Source: Marinirhabdus sp050859505 (GTDB taxonomy: Bacteria; Bacteroidota; Bacteroidia; Flavobacteriales; Flavobacteriaceae). From it: a stretch of DNA of 64,000 nucleotides. Where the stretch lies: assembly GCF_050859505.1 (NCBI RefSeq), contig NZ_CP193934.1, forward strand, positions 1,860,001-1,924,000. The letters are read 5' to 3'. A program made the translations under genes and the position numbers. Numbering within the stretch: the stretch's first letter is position 1; every line of letters starts with the position of its first letter. Under the pieces are notes generated by a model that was not told the DNA's origin, made no database searches, and saw only the letters and a program-made list of their open reading frames with translations. Of the stretch, positions 26,114 through 34,231 are shown one piece after another.

Positions 26114-29100
26114 CTAGGGTTGGAATGTAAAAACTTCCAATGGTGCATTGTTGCTTACCACAACATAATATGAATTTCCTTTAATGCTTATTTCGGTAAT
26201 GTCCTTGACGTCTGTAGTTAAGTAAGGATCGTATTTTTTTGAATATTCAAAACCGCCTTTTCCATCGCCTAGCAATACATAGCCGTAATTACTGTCATAC
26301 CGTATCGTTTCTACTTCGGCATCGTATATACCACCTACTCCCATGAGGTCCAGATTTCCATCGTTGTTAAAATCTTTGGTCAAAAAGGATAGTGTAGGAC
26401 CCAACTGTGCCATATTGGGTAAATGGGTTACCGTGAAGGTACCGTCGCCATTGTTTTGAGCATACATAGACTCAAAGGTGTGGACGGTTAATTTAAATGC
26501 ATCGTCTAACTTTTCTTTTCCGTAGATTTCTTCAAACTCCAGACTCGCAAACTCTTTATACGTACCTATTTTTTCCAGCAGAAAAGGATTTTGCTGGCTA
26601 CTGCATTCTTTTCCTCTTACCGGCACTATTTTTCCATCGCTTATTTTGCTCATGGCTACATCGAAACTTCCGTTGTCATCAAAATCTTTGGCATTTATAA
26701 AAAGAGGCTTTTTTTCTGAAGGATGAAATTTATTATTCATTCCCATATTTCCGAAGAAGTAATCCATATCGCCATCGCCATCCATATCTTTTTGGGTAGC
26801 GCTAAACCACCAGCCTTCTTTGTTTTTGAACGCTTCAGTTTCGGTTTTAGTGAAAGAACCCTTGTTGTTTTTATAAAAAGTAGGCGCCATCCATTCGCCA
26901 ACCAGTAAAAGATCTACGTCTTTATCACCATCATAATCTGTAAACAACGCTTCAGAGATCATTCCCGGGTTTGTAAGGTCTTTATTGTTGGGTGTAATAT
27001 CTTTAAAAATGCCGTTGTTATTCTGAAGCAAATACGAATTGGGTGCTAAGGGATATTTACCAGGGACTACATTACCGCCCACAAATACATCTAAATCTCC
27101 GTCGCCATCTATATCTGCCGCTGCAATCGCTTTTCCTGAGATGCGTAAGGTAGGCAGTGCATTTGCTTTTTTACTGAAATTTCCTTTTCCATCATTTATA
27201 TACAAACGATCCTGCAACAGTGGGTCATTTTCTTTTAAATTATACCCCGCACTCACTACATATAAATCCTGGTCACCATCGCCATCTGCGTCAAAAAATA
27301 GAGCATTGGCATCTTCGTAGCTAGCATCTGCTTTCCAAAGCGCTGTATTGTTTTCGGTAAAGGTGCCATCTGCCTTTTGAAGAAATAGTGCTGCCGAAGC
27401 ACCCGCCGCATTCCCTATAAACATATCTTCCAGGCCATCCCCATTTACATCTGCTTTTACAATACCGGTTCCTTTGGTAGATTGTTTTTGTGGCAGTAAT
27501 AACTGAGTGTCAAAATCGTTTACATAATTCTCTATGTGCCTGTAGTTAAGAGCCATAGCGCTAGGGTCTGTGTTTTTCTTTATCCCTTTTTTGTTTTTAA
27601 TGTCTACTGTAGAAGCTACCGCATTGGCTTGTGTTATAGTGATACGTTGGTTTGCCTTTGGATTTTTTAGGGTAGATACAGTTCCGTTTCGCCATTGTAC
27701 TATAATTTCTTCGATGCTCTTGTTATCGCCAAGACCAAAGTTTAACGTATGAGCTACCGAAGATTCAAAGCCTCGCGCTACATATAATTGTTGATACTGG
27801 GTGTCTTTGGTTGTACGGACAAACACTTCGGCTCCTATCCCTTGTGTGTTTGTAGCAGGGCCTTCTAATTGAATTTTGATATAGTTTTGATTGCTATTAT
27901 TTCTATAAAGACCTATTTCGTCTTTTATATTATTTACAATAAGATCCAGATCGCCGTCATTATCAAAATCTGCATAGGCAGCCCCATTGGAGAAACTAGG
28001 GTCTTTAAGGCCCCATTCTTCAATTTTTTTAGTGAAGGTAAGGTCGCCATTATTTTTATAGATATAATTGTCTAATTTTTCAGCAGGCATCATCGCTACT
28101 ACAGCTTCTAAGGTCATAGACTCTCCTTTTTCATTGATAGCTTTTAGTTGATTCCTAAAATCCTGGTTGTGATAATCTTTATAAACCCCGTTAGAGACAA
28201 AAATATCTTTTAGGCCGTCATTGTCAAAATCTGCTATAAGGGGTGCCCAACTCCAATCTGTTTTTACAACACCGCTCATTTGGCTGGTTTCTATAAATCT
28301 TCCGTTTCCTGAGTTGATGTGAAGCATATTTGCCATATACGCATGGTGGTAGCCCACTTTCACCATATTCATAAAGTTTTCGGTACTCATGGAAGCCATA
28401 TTTTCTTTGCTGCGGGCATAATTTTCGGCCAGCATATCTACCGTTATGAGATCTGGATACATATCGTTATTCAAATCTGCATAATCTGCTCCCATACTAT
28501 TAAAAGAAATATGATTAAAGTAGTCTTTTAATTGTTCTTTAAAAGTTCCGTTTTGCTGATTTATATAAAGCATATCCGGTTCCAGAAAATCGTTTGAAAT
28601 ATAAATATCGTCCCAACCATCGTTGTTAAAATCTCCAACAGTACCTGCCAATCCCCAGGCTTTATTATAGACTCCTGCTTCACCAGTTACTTTGGTAAAG
28701 GTTTTCCCATCGTTACGGTATAGTTGGTCGCTTGTAGTTTCTTCAATCTCCGATTGTATTTTACTGCTAATTCTGCTGTTGTTTTTAAAATCGTATCTGT
28801 AATTAACCACATAAATATCTAAATCTCCATCTTTATCATAATCCAGTTGATATATCTGTGTGGTGTACCCTGGATCGTCTAATCCGTATTGCTTGGCCAT
28901 TTCTTTAAAGGTGCCATTTTGCTGATTTACATACAGTTTATTTCTCCGCGCAGCATCATCATTAAGCGATCCTGCTTTGCAAACATAAATATCTAACCAG
29001 CCGTCGTTATTAATATCTATCATACTCGCTCCGGTTGTAAAGCCAGATACATCTTCTACTAAAGCAGCTTTAGAGATATCTTCAAACACAAAATCTCCAT

Positions 29101-29407
29101 TATTTTTATACAACTTATTGGCTCCAAAGGTTGAAACAATAAATACATCTTCTAAGCCGTCTTTATCAACATCGCCAATAGCTATTCCAGCCCCAGCATA
29201 CAAATAGGGATAGTTGAGGAAGTTGAATTCCAGATCTTCTCTAATAGTATTGGTGAACGTTAGGTTACTTTGATCTGAAGTGACTTTCGTAAATAATTTT
29301 TCCGCATTATCTGTATATTTTCCGTCTCTGCTCTTTTCTGTGCCAGAATCTGTACAACTTGTTATAAATAAGGATCCTAAGCTGAATAGTAAAACTAATT
29401 TTTTCAT
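26114..29407 (-). CDS. FG-GAP/VCBS-repeat lipoprotein with ASPIC/UnbV domain
   Basis: 1097 aa from the ATG at 29405-29407; an upstream in-frame ATG would spoil the signal peptide. LFSLGSLFITSC gives a lipobox with Cys18. Many calcium-binding-like blades follow (IGDVDKDGLEDVFIV, DINNDGWLDIYV, DFNNDGWDDIYI, DYDGDKDVDLLLV), forming one or two beta-propellers. The ASPIC/UnbV segment (IEEIIVQWRNGTVSTLKN) sits in the middle, near residue 560. Such proteins are abundant in Bacteroidota, often near SusCD systems; none is adjacent here. Surface or periplasmic, likely glycan- or protein-binding. Confidence 0.9.
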   Translation of the reverse strand: MKKLVLLFSLGSLFITSCTDSGTEKSRDGKYTDNAEKLFTKVTSDQSNLTFTNTIREDLEFNFLNYPYLYAGAGIAIGDVDKDGLEDVFIVSTFGANKLYKNNGDFVFEDISKAALVEDVSGFTTGASMIDINNDGWLDIYVCKAGSLNDDAARRNKLYVNQQNGTFKEMAKQYGLDDPGYTTQIYQLDYDKDGDLDIYVVNYRYDFKNNSRISSKIQSEIEETTSDQLYRNDGKTFTKVTGEAGVYNKAWGLAGTVGDFNNDGWDDIYISNDFLEPDMLYINQQNGTFKEQLKDYFNHISFNSMGADYADLNNDMYPDLITVDMLAENYARSKENMASMSTENFMNMVKVGYHHAYMANMLHINSGNGRFIETSQMSGVVKTDWSWAPLIADFDNDGLKDIFVSNGVYKDYHNQDFRNQLKAINEKGESMTLEAVVAMMPAEKLDNYIYKNNGDLTFTKKIEEWGLKDPSFSNGAAYADFDNDGDLDLIVNNIKDEIGLYRNNSNQNYIKIQLEGPATNTQGIGAEVFVRTTKDTQYQQLYVARGFESSVAHTLNFGLGDNKSIEEIIVQWRNGTVSTLKNPKANQRITITQANAVASTVDIKNKKGIKKNTDPSAMALNYRHIENYVNDFDTQLLLPQKQSTKGTGIVKADVNGDGLEDMFIGNAAGASAALFLQKADGTFTENNTALWKADASYEDANALFFDADGDGDQDLYVVSAGYNLKENDPLLQDRLYINDGKGNFSKKANALPTLRISGKAIAAADIDGDGDLDVFVGGNVVPGKYPLAPNSYLLQNNNGIFKDITPNNKDLTNPGMISEALFTDYDGDKDVDLLLVGEWMAPTFYKNNKGSFTKTETEAFKNKEGWWFSATQKDMDGDGDMDYFFGNMGMNNKFHPSEKKPLFINAKDFDDNGSFDVAMSKISDGKIVPVRGKECSSQQNPFLLEKIGTYKEFASLEFEEIYGKEKLDDAFKLTVHTFESMYAQNNGDGTFTVTHLPNMAQLGPTLSFLTKDFNNDGNLDLMGVGGIYDAEVETIRYDSNYGYVLLGDGKGGFEYSKKYDPYLTTDVKDITEISIKGNSYYVVVSNNAPLEVFTFQP

Positions 29408-29429
29408 TGCTAGATTGTTTAGACTGAAA

Positions 29430-29437
29430 CAAATATA
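29430..29437 (-). promoter_or_regulatory. TAnnTTTG -7-like element upstream of the FG-GAP lipoprotein
   Basis: TATATTTG on the - strand, 22 nt upstream of the ATG; it matches the Bacteroidota -7 consensus TAnnTTTG. No TTG at the usual spacing is seen, so the call rests on the -7 box alone. Confidence 0.4.
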
Positions 29438-29518
29438 TAAAAACATGACATTGATTTAACGGTTCTTATTTTTGAAATTGAAATTACCAAAGCAGCTTAA
29501 AATGTGTTTATATATTTA

Positions 29519-29552
29519 TTGTGTAGTCTTTGCAATTTTAACATTATTTTTG
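29519..29552 (+). promoter_or_regulatory. putative Bacteroidota promoter (TTG-N23-TATTTTTG)
   Basis: TTG at 29519-29521 and TATTTTTG at 29545-29552 with 23 nt between, 38 nt before the ATG of the T9SS cargo gene. Spacing is at the long end of the usual range. Confidence 0.4.
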
Positions 29553-29590
29553 GTATATTAATACCCTCTTAACTTTTAATACATATAATT

Positions 29591-32500
29591 ATGAAAAAAA
29601 CTACTTTTTTTTATGTTTTATTACTTTTAACCTGTTGCACCTGGATAGGAAATGCACAAACGGTAACTGGTAGTAATCTGACTGTAACAACCATCCCTGA
29701 CGATACTCCTGGAGGTATAGGCCTCAATGTGGGTATTGCTGGGATCCCTCCCGGTGCGGATATTACTGATGTGAGTGTGGACATTGCTATAACCCACACC
29801 TGGGCAGGAGATCTTATTGTAACTTTAACTGCTCCCACTGGAGATGTTGTAGGTTTATTCAACAAACCTGGAACCGACACTTTTGCTGGCGATAGCAGTG
29901 ATTTTATTTCGACTTCACCATTAACTTTTGACGATACTGCTACCGATAACCCAGAAACAATGGGTAATACTATACCTAGTTCAGGTCTTATCTGCCAAGA
30001 CGATGGTAGATGTGACTATTTTCCAAATACTAGTATAGTATCACTTCCCCAATCTCCAAGTTTTGGAGATTTTGCTGCCGCAATTAACGCTTCTGGATTA
30101 GACCCCAATGGAAACTGGACTTTTACAGTAGAAGATACTGGAGGTGGTGATACTGGAACCTTTTTTATTCCAGAATTGCGTGTTACGTATGTGGTAGCGG
30201 GAGTAGATGATCCCATCATAAACTGCCCAGGCGATCAAATAGTGAATGCGAACCCGGGAGAATGTGAAGCCCCTTTTGGTTTTGCAACCCCTACAGCATT
30301 AGATCCTAATGGAGGCTCGGTAACCGTAACTCAAACTATGGGAGCTCCTTCTCCAGGACCGTATCCTGTAGGCGTTACCACTATTGAATTTACAGCAACC
30401 AACGACGATGCTCCCAACGAGACCACTACGTGTCAGTTCACCATAACCGTTGTGGACAACCAGGTGGCTGTACTAACCTGCCCTGCAGACATTACTCAAA
30501 CTAACGATGCAGGTCTTTGTGAAGCATTAGTAACCGTGCCACAACCTACGGTAGCAGACAACTGTCCTACCGATCCAGCTGGCCTGGTAAACGATTACAA
30601 TGGCACAGCAGATGCCACAGACGTATACCCAGTGGGAACTACTATCGTAACCTGGACCTATACAGATGGTGGAGGAAATAGCGTGGACTGTACTATGAAT
30701 GTAACAGTAACCGACGATGAAGCTCCAGAAATACTTTGTGTTGGTGCACCACCTTCTGGTGCAGGTACTGCTACCACTACCCCAGGAACAGCAATTCCAG
30801 ACAGTAATCCAGCTGGATTGACAACGACTCTGGATATTACAGACGATTTTAACATTACAGACCTTGATGTAGATCTGGACATTAGCCATACGTGGGTAGG
30901 TGATATAATTGTTACCCTTACGGCTCCAGATGGAACCACTTCAGCAACCATCGTTGACCGTCCTGGTGCTCCGGCAACAGGTACTTTTGGATGCTCTGGT
31001 AATGATATACTGGCAACCCTTGACGACGAAGCGGCTACTGCTGTGGAAGACGAATGTGGTGGAGGTGTACCAACAATTGCAGGTTCTTTTATACCCAATG
31101 AGGCACTCTCTGTTTTTGATGGTATAAGTACCTTAGGTACCTGGACCTTAAATGTGAGTGACAATGGTGGTGGTGATACCGGTACCTTGAACGCCTGGAG
31201 CCTAAATTACACTTATGATGCTGTAGCTTCTGCACCATTGGATGTGATATTAGATGTGAATGGCATGGCTACTGTAAATGTTGCCGATCTATTAGTAAGT
31301 GCAACAGATAACTGTGGTACTGTAACAGCAACTACAGAAGGTGAGGTAGGAACTCCTGCTATGGCTTCTATTACAACTGTATTTGACTCTAACAACGGTC
31401 TTGGTGGTGGTAGTGCTGTATACTTTGATGTTACTGTAGGGACTAATGATATTGAGATTACAGATTTAGATCTTAATACAGGTGATCCAGGAGCCTTTAC
31501 GGTAGAAATGTATACCCTTGTAGGTACTTACGTAGGAAATGAAACAGATCCTACAAACTGGACACTTACTGCTACAGGTGCTGGTACTGCTTCAGGAACG
31601 GTAGACGTACCTAGTAATGCAGTACTTGATGCTTCTGTAACATTAACAGCAGGAACTACCTACGGTGTTGCCCTAGTAATGGATGCAACGCACGGTCATT
31701 CCTATTCAGGAACAGGAGGAGATCCTTCTCCAGGAATGTTAATGTATAGCAATGCAGACGTAACCCTTAATTTAGGAGCTTCATCGTCTGCGCCATTTGC
31801 TGGTACAGCGTTCTCTCCTAGAATCTGGAATGGAAGTATTAACTATCTAGTTGAATCTGCTACACCAGGTCCAGTGACGAGTTTTATGGTAGATTGTGAA
31901 GACGTAGGAGAGAAGACTGTTGAAGTAACAGTTACCGATGCCTCTGGAAACACTTCTATGTGTACAGCAACTATAAATGTAATAGACAACATAGCTCCTA
32001 TGCTCGTATGTAAAGACTTTACACTAGAATTAGGTGCAGACGGAACAGCAATGCTAGATCCTATGGACCTTATAGATATGAATCTTACTGTTGAAGCTTG
32101 TGGAATCTCTGTAGCAGGAGTAGATATGGACGACTTTAGTTGTGACGACATAGGCACTCCACAAATGGTAACCTTGTTTGTAAGTGACCCTAGTGGGAAC
32201 CTTGCTTCTTGTGTCGCTACTGTAACCGTTGTAGACCTATTGGAACCTGTAGTGACCTGCCCGGCAGATATGACTATAGATCCAGGAGCAGGCAACCAGT
32301 TGTATGAAGTACCAGATTACTTCGCAGACGGACTTGCTTCAGCGGTAGACAACTGTACAGATCCATTGACGGTATTCGCACAGGATCCAGCAGCAGGATC
32401 TTTTATTGGCGACGGTGTATATACAGTTACCTTGAGCGCGACCGATGCGTTTGGCAATGTAGGTGAATGTACCTTCGAGCTTACCATCGAAAGCATCCTG

Positions 32501-32764
32501 GGTGTTAACGACAATACCCTGGAGACAGGAATAACTTTATATCCTAACCCTGCACAAAGTCAGGTGACGCTGTCTAATACCTCTAACATCCTGCTTAACA
32601 AAGCAACTATGTACGATGTAAACGGAAAGTTAGTGAACACTGTAGACCTTACAAGTATGACCACAGAGAAAACAATTGATATTTCTAAATTGGCTTCTGG
32701 GGTGTACATTGTACAGATAGAAAGTGAAAATGCAAGCGTTGTAAAACGTTTGATTAAGGAGTAA
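29591..32764 (+). CDS. T9SS-secreted protein with two P-domains, HYR repeats and C-terminal sorting domain
   Basis: 1057 aa. Signal peptide to about residue 23 (...TWIGNAQ). Two proprotein-convertase P-type jelly-roll domains are recognised by VDIAITHTWAGDLIVTLTAP (near 64-83) and LDISHTWVGDIIVTLTAP (near 430). HYR/Ig-like repeats lie between and after them (CPADITQTNDAGLCEALV, VTDDEAP..., CPADMTIDPGAG). The last ~75 residues (LYPNPAQSQVTLSNTSNILL ... GVYIVQIESENASVVKRLIKE) are a type A T9SS sorting domain that directs outer-membrane export and anchoring. No protease catalytic domain is present, so it is more likely an adhesin or scaffold. A strong terminator follows. Confidence 0.93.
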   Translation: MKKTTFFYVLLLLTCCTWIGNAQTVTGSNLTVTTIPDDTPGGIGLNVGIAGIPPGADITDVSVDIAITHTWAGDLIVTLTAPTGDVVGLFNKPGTDTFAGDSSDFISTSPLTFDDTATDNPETMGNTIPSSGLICQDDGRCDYFPNTSIVSLPQSPSFGDFAAAINASGLDPNGNWTFTVEDTGGGDTGTFFIPELRVTYVVAGVDDPIINCPGDQIVNANPGECEAPFGFATPTALDPNGGSVTVTQTMGAPSPGPYPVGVTTIEFTATNDDAPNETTTCQFTITVVDNQVAVLTCPADITQTNDAGLCEALVTVPQPTVADNCPTDPAGLVNDYNGTADATDVYPVGTTIVTWTYTDGGGNSVDCTMNVTVTDDEAPEILCVGAPPSGAGTATTTPGTAIPDSNPAGLTTTLDITDDFNITDLDVDLDISHTWVGDIIVTLTAPDGTTSATIVDRPGAPATGTFGCSGNDILATLDDEAATAVEDECGGGVPTIAGSFIPNEALSVFDGISTLGTWTLNVSDNGGGDTGTLNAWSLNYTYDAVASAPLDVILDVNGMATVNVADLLVSATDNCGTVTATTEGEVGTPAMASITTVFDSNNGLGGGSAVYFDVTVGTNDIEITDLDLNTGDPGAFTVEMYTLVGTYVGNETDPTNWTLTATGAGTASGTVDVPSNAVLDASVTLTAGTTYGVALVMDATHGHSYSGTGGDPSPGMLMYSNADVTLNLGASSSAPFAGTAFSPRIWNGSINYLVESATPGPVTSFMVDCEDVGEKTVEVTVTDASGNTSMCTATINVIDNIAPMLVCKDFTLELGADGTAMLDPMDLIDMNLTVEACGISVAGVDMDDFSCDDIGTPQMVTLFVSDPSGNLASCVATVTVVDLLEPVVTCPADMTIDPGAGNQLYEVPDYFADGLASAVDNCTDPLTVFAQDPAAGSFIGDGVYTVTLSATDAFGNVGECTFELTIESILGVNDNTLETGITLYPNPAQSQVTLSNTSNILLNKATMYDVNGKLVNTVDLTSMTTEKTIDISKLASGVYIVQIESENASVVKRLIKE

Positions 32765-32790
32765 TCCTAAAGGTTTTAACCAACCAAAAG

Positions 32791-32824
32791 AAAACCCCTT
32801 CCATTGCTGGAAGGGGTTTTTGCT
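32791..32824 (+). terminator. bidirectional intrinsic terminator
   Basis: AAAACCCCTTCC-attgct-GGAAGGGGTTTT, a 12-bp perfect stem (32791-32820) with T-runs on both strands. It ends the T9SS cargo gene on the + strand and could also end transcripts coming from the trp side. Confidence 0.92.
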
Positions 32825-32843
32825 TATAATAGCTATATGTTAG

Positions 32844-32972
32844 CTATTTCTTATTTTGTTGCTCTTTGATAGTTTTCTTATCTATATCAAAAGTGTTAGT
32901 ATCCAGTTTTGTTTTTGGTTCTGGATTGGTAGGCGTTTTCTGTTCTGTCTTTCTTTCAAATTTACGTTCCAT
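32844..32972 (-). CDS. small lysine-rich hypothetical protein (42 aa)
   Basis: A 42-codon ORF, too short for routine gene calling: MERKFERKTEQKTP... ending ...KEQQNKK. ATG at 32970-32972, stop at 32844-32846. It is very rich in Lys, Glu and Thr, with no hydrophobic core, so it is probably disordered. The A-rich leader before the ATG (ending AAAAATAAAAGTT) looks like a Bacteroidota translation start. It lies between the terminator and trpA, possibly at the 3' end of the trp transcript. No family recognised. Confidence 0.5.
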   Translation of the reverse strand: MERKFERKTEQKTPTNPEPKTKLDTNTFDIDKKTIKEQQNKK

Positions 32973-33052
32973 AACTTTTATTTTTTTGTTTCATTAAAAA
33001 TACAATTACAAAATGCAAATTTTACCTAAAGGGTTGCTAAACTAGGGTTAAA

Positions 33053-33814
33053 CTATCGTATGCCTTCAATGAAATAAGGTATACCCGAAATACCTTTTTC
33101 TGTAATCATTTTAATAAAGGCACTCCCAATAATAGCTCCTTTTGAATGTTGTGTGGCGGTTTTAAATGTCTCTGCATTACTAATACCAAAACCGACTATC
33201 TGCGGGTTCTTTAAATTCATGGCAGCAATACGATTGAAATAGGTGGTTTGAGCATCTCCAAAGCCTTCTTTTGAACCTGTGACGGAGGCACTGCTTACCA
33301 TATATATAAATCCGTTGCTGGCGTTGTCCAGCTCTCTAATGCGTTCTTCGGAAGTTTGCGGTGTGATAAGAAATACATTTGCCAAGCCATATTTTTCAAA
33401 AGTAGCCTGGTAGTGTTCTTGGTATTCCGCTAATGGCAGATCGGGAAGGATTAAACCGTCGATACCTATTTCCTGACATTTTTTGCAAAATGCTTCAACA
33501 CCATATTGTAAGACAGGATTGAAGTATCCCATTAAAATTAATGGAATAGAAATTTTTTCACGAATGCCCTCTAATTGCTCAAAAAGCTTTTGAGTGGTCA
33601 TTCCGTTTTTTAATGCTTGGGTGGAGCTGGCCTGAATAGTTGGACCATCTGCCAGCGGGTCGCTAAAAGGCAAACCAATTTCTACCATATCAACTCCGTT
33701 GGCTTCTAATGCTTCCAGAATAGGAACTGTGTCTTCCAGATTTGGATATCCTGCTGTGAAGTATATGGATAATAGCTTTTTGTCTTCTTGTAATTTAGTA
33801 TGTATTCTAGTCAT
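33053..33814 (-). CDS. trpA: tryptophan synthase alpha subunit
   Basis: 253 aa from the ATG at 33812-33814 (MTRIHTKLQEDKKLL). A longer reading to 33862 exists only because the frame stays open through the palindrome at 33830-33849, and is rejected. MVEIGLPFSDPLADGPTIQ carries the catalytic Glu and Asp; PLILMGYFNPVLQYG and VGFGISNAETF are typical TrpA loops. It cleaves indole-glycerol phosphate to indole for TrpB. Last gene of the operon, separated from trpB by the GIY-YIG cassette, whose left palindrome ends only 15 bp upstream of this start codon. Confidence 0.96.
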   Translation of the reverse strand: MTRIHTKLQEDKKLLSIYFTAGYPNLEDTVPILEALEANGVDMVEIGLPFSDPLADGPTIQASSTQALKNGMTTQKLFEQLEGIREKISIPLILMGYFNPVLQYGVEAFCKKCQEIGIDGLILPDLPLAEYQEHYQATFEKYGLANVFLITPQTSEERIRELDNASNGFIYMVSSASVTGSKEGFGDAQTTYFNRIAAMNLKNPQIVGFGISNAETFKTATQHSKGAIIGSAFIKMITEKGISGIPYFIEGIR

Positions 33815-33829
33815 ATATTGAGTTTTGTC

Positions 33830-33849
33830 ATTTCCGCGAAGGCGGAAAT
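33830..33849 (+). repeat. palindrome, left boundary of the GIY-YIG cassette
   Basis: ATTTCCGC-gaag-GCGGAAAT, 8-bp perfect stem. With flanking bases the 23-bp block CAT...TCT is identical, in inverted orientation, to the copy at 34203-34225. Confidence 0.92.
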
Positions 33850-33884
33850 CTATAGGTGTCAACAGAGTGAATTATTTTAATTAG

Positions 33885-34190
33885 TTATGAAATCATCCAA
33901 TACAAATCATTCCAATCTGGATTCATATCATTAATTAAATTTTCTTTCCATTCTCTATTCCATTTTTTAATTTGTTTTTCTCTTTTTATAGCATTTAATA
34001 CATAGATGGTACTTTCAAAATAAACGAGTTTTGTGCATTTGTATTGAGATGTAAAACCTTTCGAACTTTTACTTTTGTGTTGTAGCACACGTCGTTTCAG
34101 ATTTTTAGTAAATCCAACGTATAAAATTGTATTCTTTTCATTTGAAAGAATATAAATGTAAAATAACTCTTCTGTAATTTCATCAGACAT
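33885..34190 (-). CDS. GIY-YIG nuclease domain protein (stand-alone)
   Basis: 101 aa. FYIYILSNEKNTILYVGFTK (10-29) is the GIY-YIG core in the form YIY...YVG. NLKRRVLQHK provides the conserved Arg and His region, and AIKREKQIKKWNREWKENLI provides the catalytic Glu. Length and layout match the small UPF0213-like GIY-YIG proteins that are multicopy in many Bacteroidota. It sits inside the trp operon between trpB and trpA, in the same orientation, bracketed by inverted palindromes. It has no obvious link to tryptophan synthesis, so I read it as an inserted selfish or repeat-associated gene. Confidence 0.9.
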   Translation of the reverse strand: MSDEITEELFYIYILSNEKNTILYVGFTKNLKRRVLQHKSKSSKGFTSQYKCTKLVYFESTIYVLNAIKREKQIKKWNREWKENLINDMNPDWNDLYWMIS

Positions 34191-34204
34191 ACTCAGTGCT
34201 TGAG

Positions 34205-34224
34205 ATTTCCGCCTTCGCGGAAAT
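34205..34224 (-). repeat. palindrome, right boundary of the GIY-YIG cassette
   Basis: ATTTCCGC-cttc-GCGGAAAT; the loop shows it is inverted relative to the copy at 33830-33849. It ends 7 bp short of the trpB stop codon. The two copies delimit a cassette of about 395 bp. Confidence 0.92.
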
Positions 34225-34231
34225 GAAAAAA

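Noticed and set aside
30527..31164. Long antisense frames under the T9SS cargo gene
   Set aside because: Low-complexity Thr/Val/Ser-rich shadows of the repetitive P-domain/HYR coding sequence.
33815..33862. Longer trpA reading frame beginning inside the palindrome
   Set aside because: The extra 16 residues come from the repeat at 33830-33849, and TrpA homologues begin at the MTRIHTKL-type start; the ATG at 33812-33814 fits the family.
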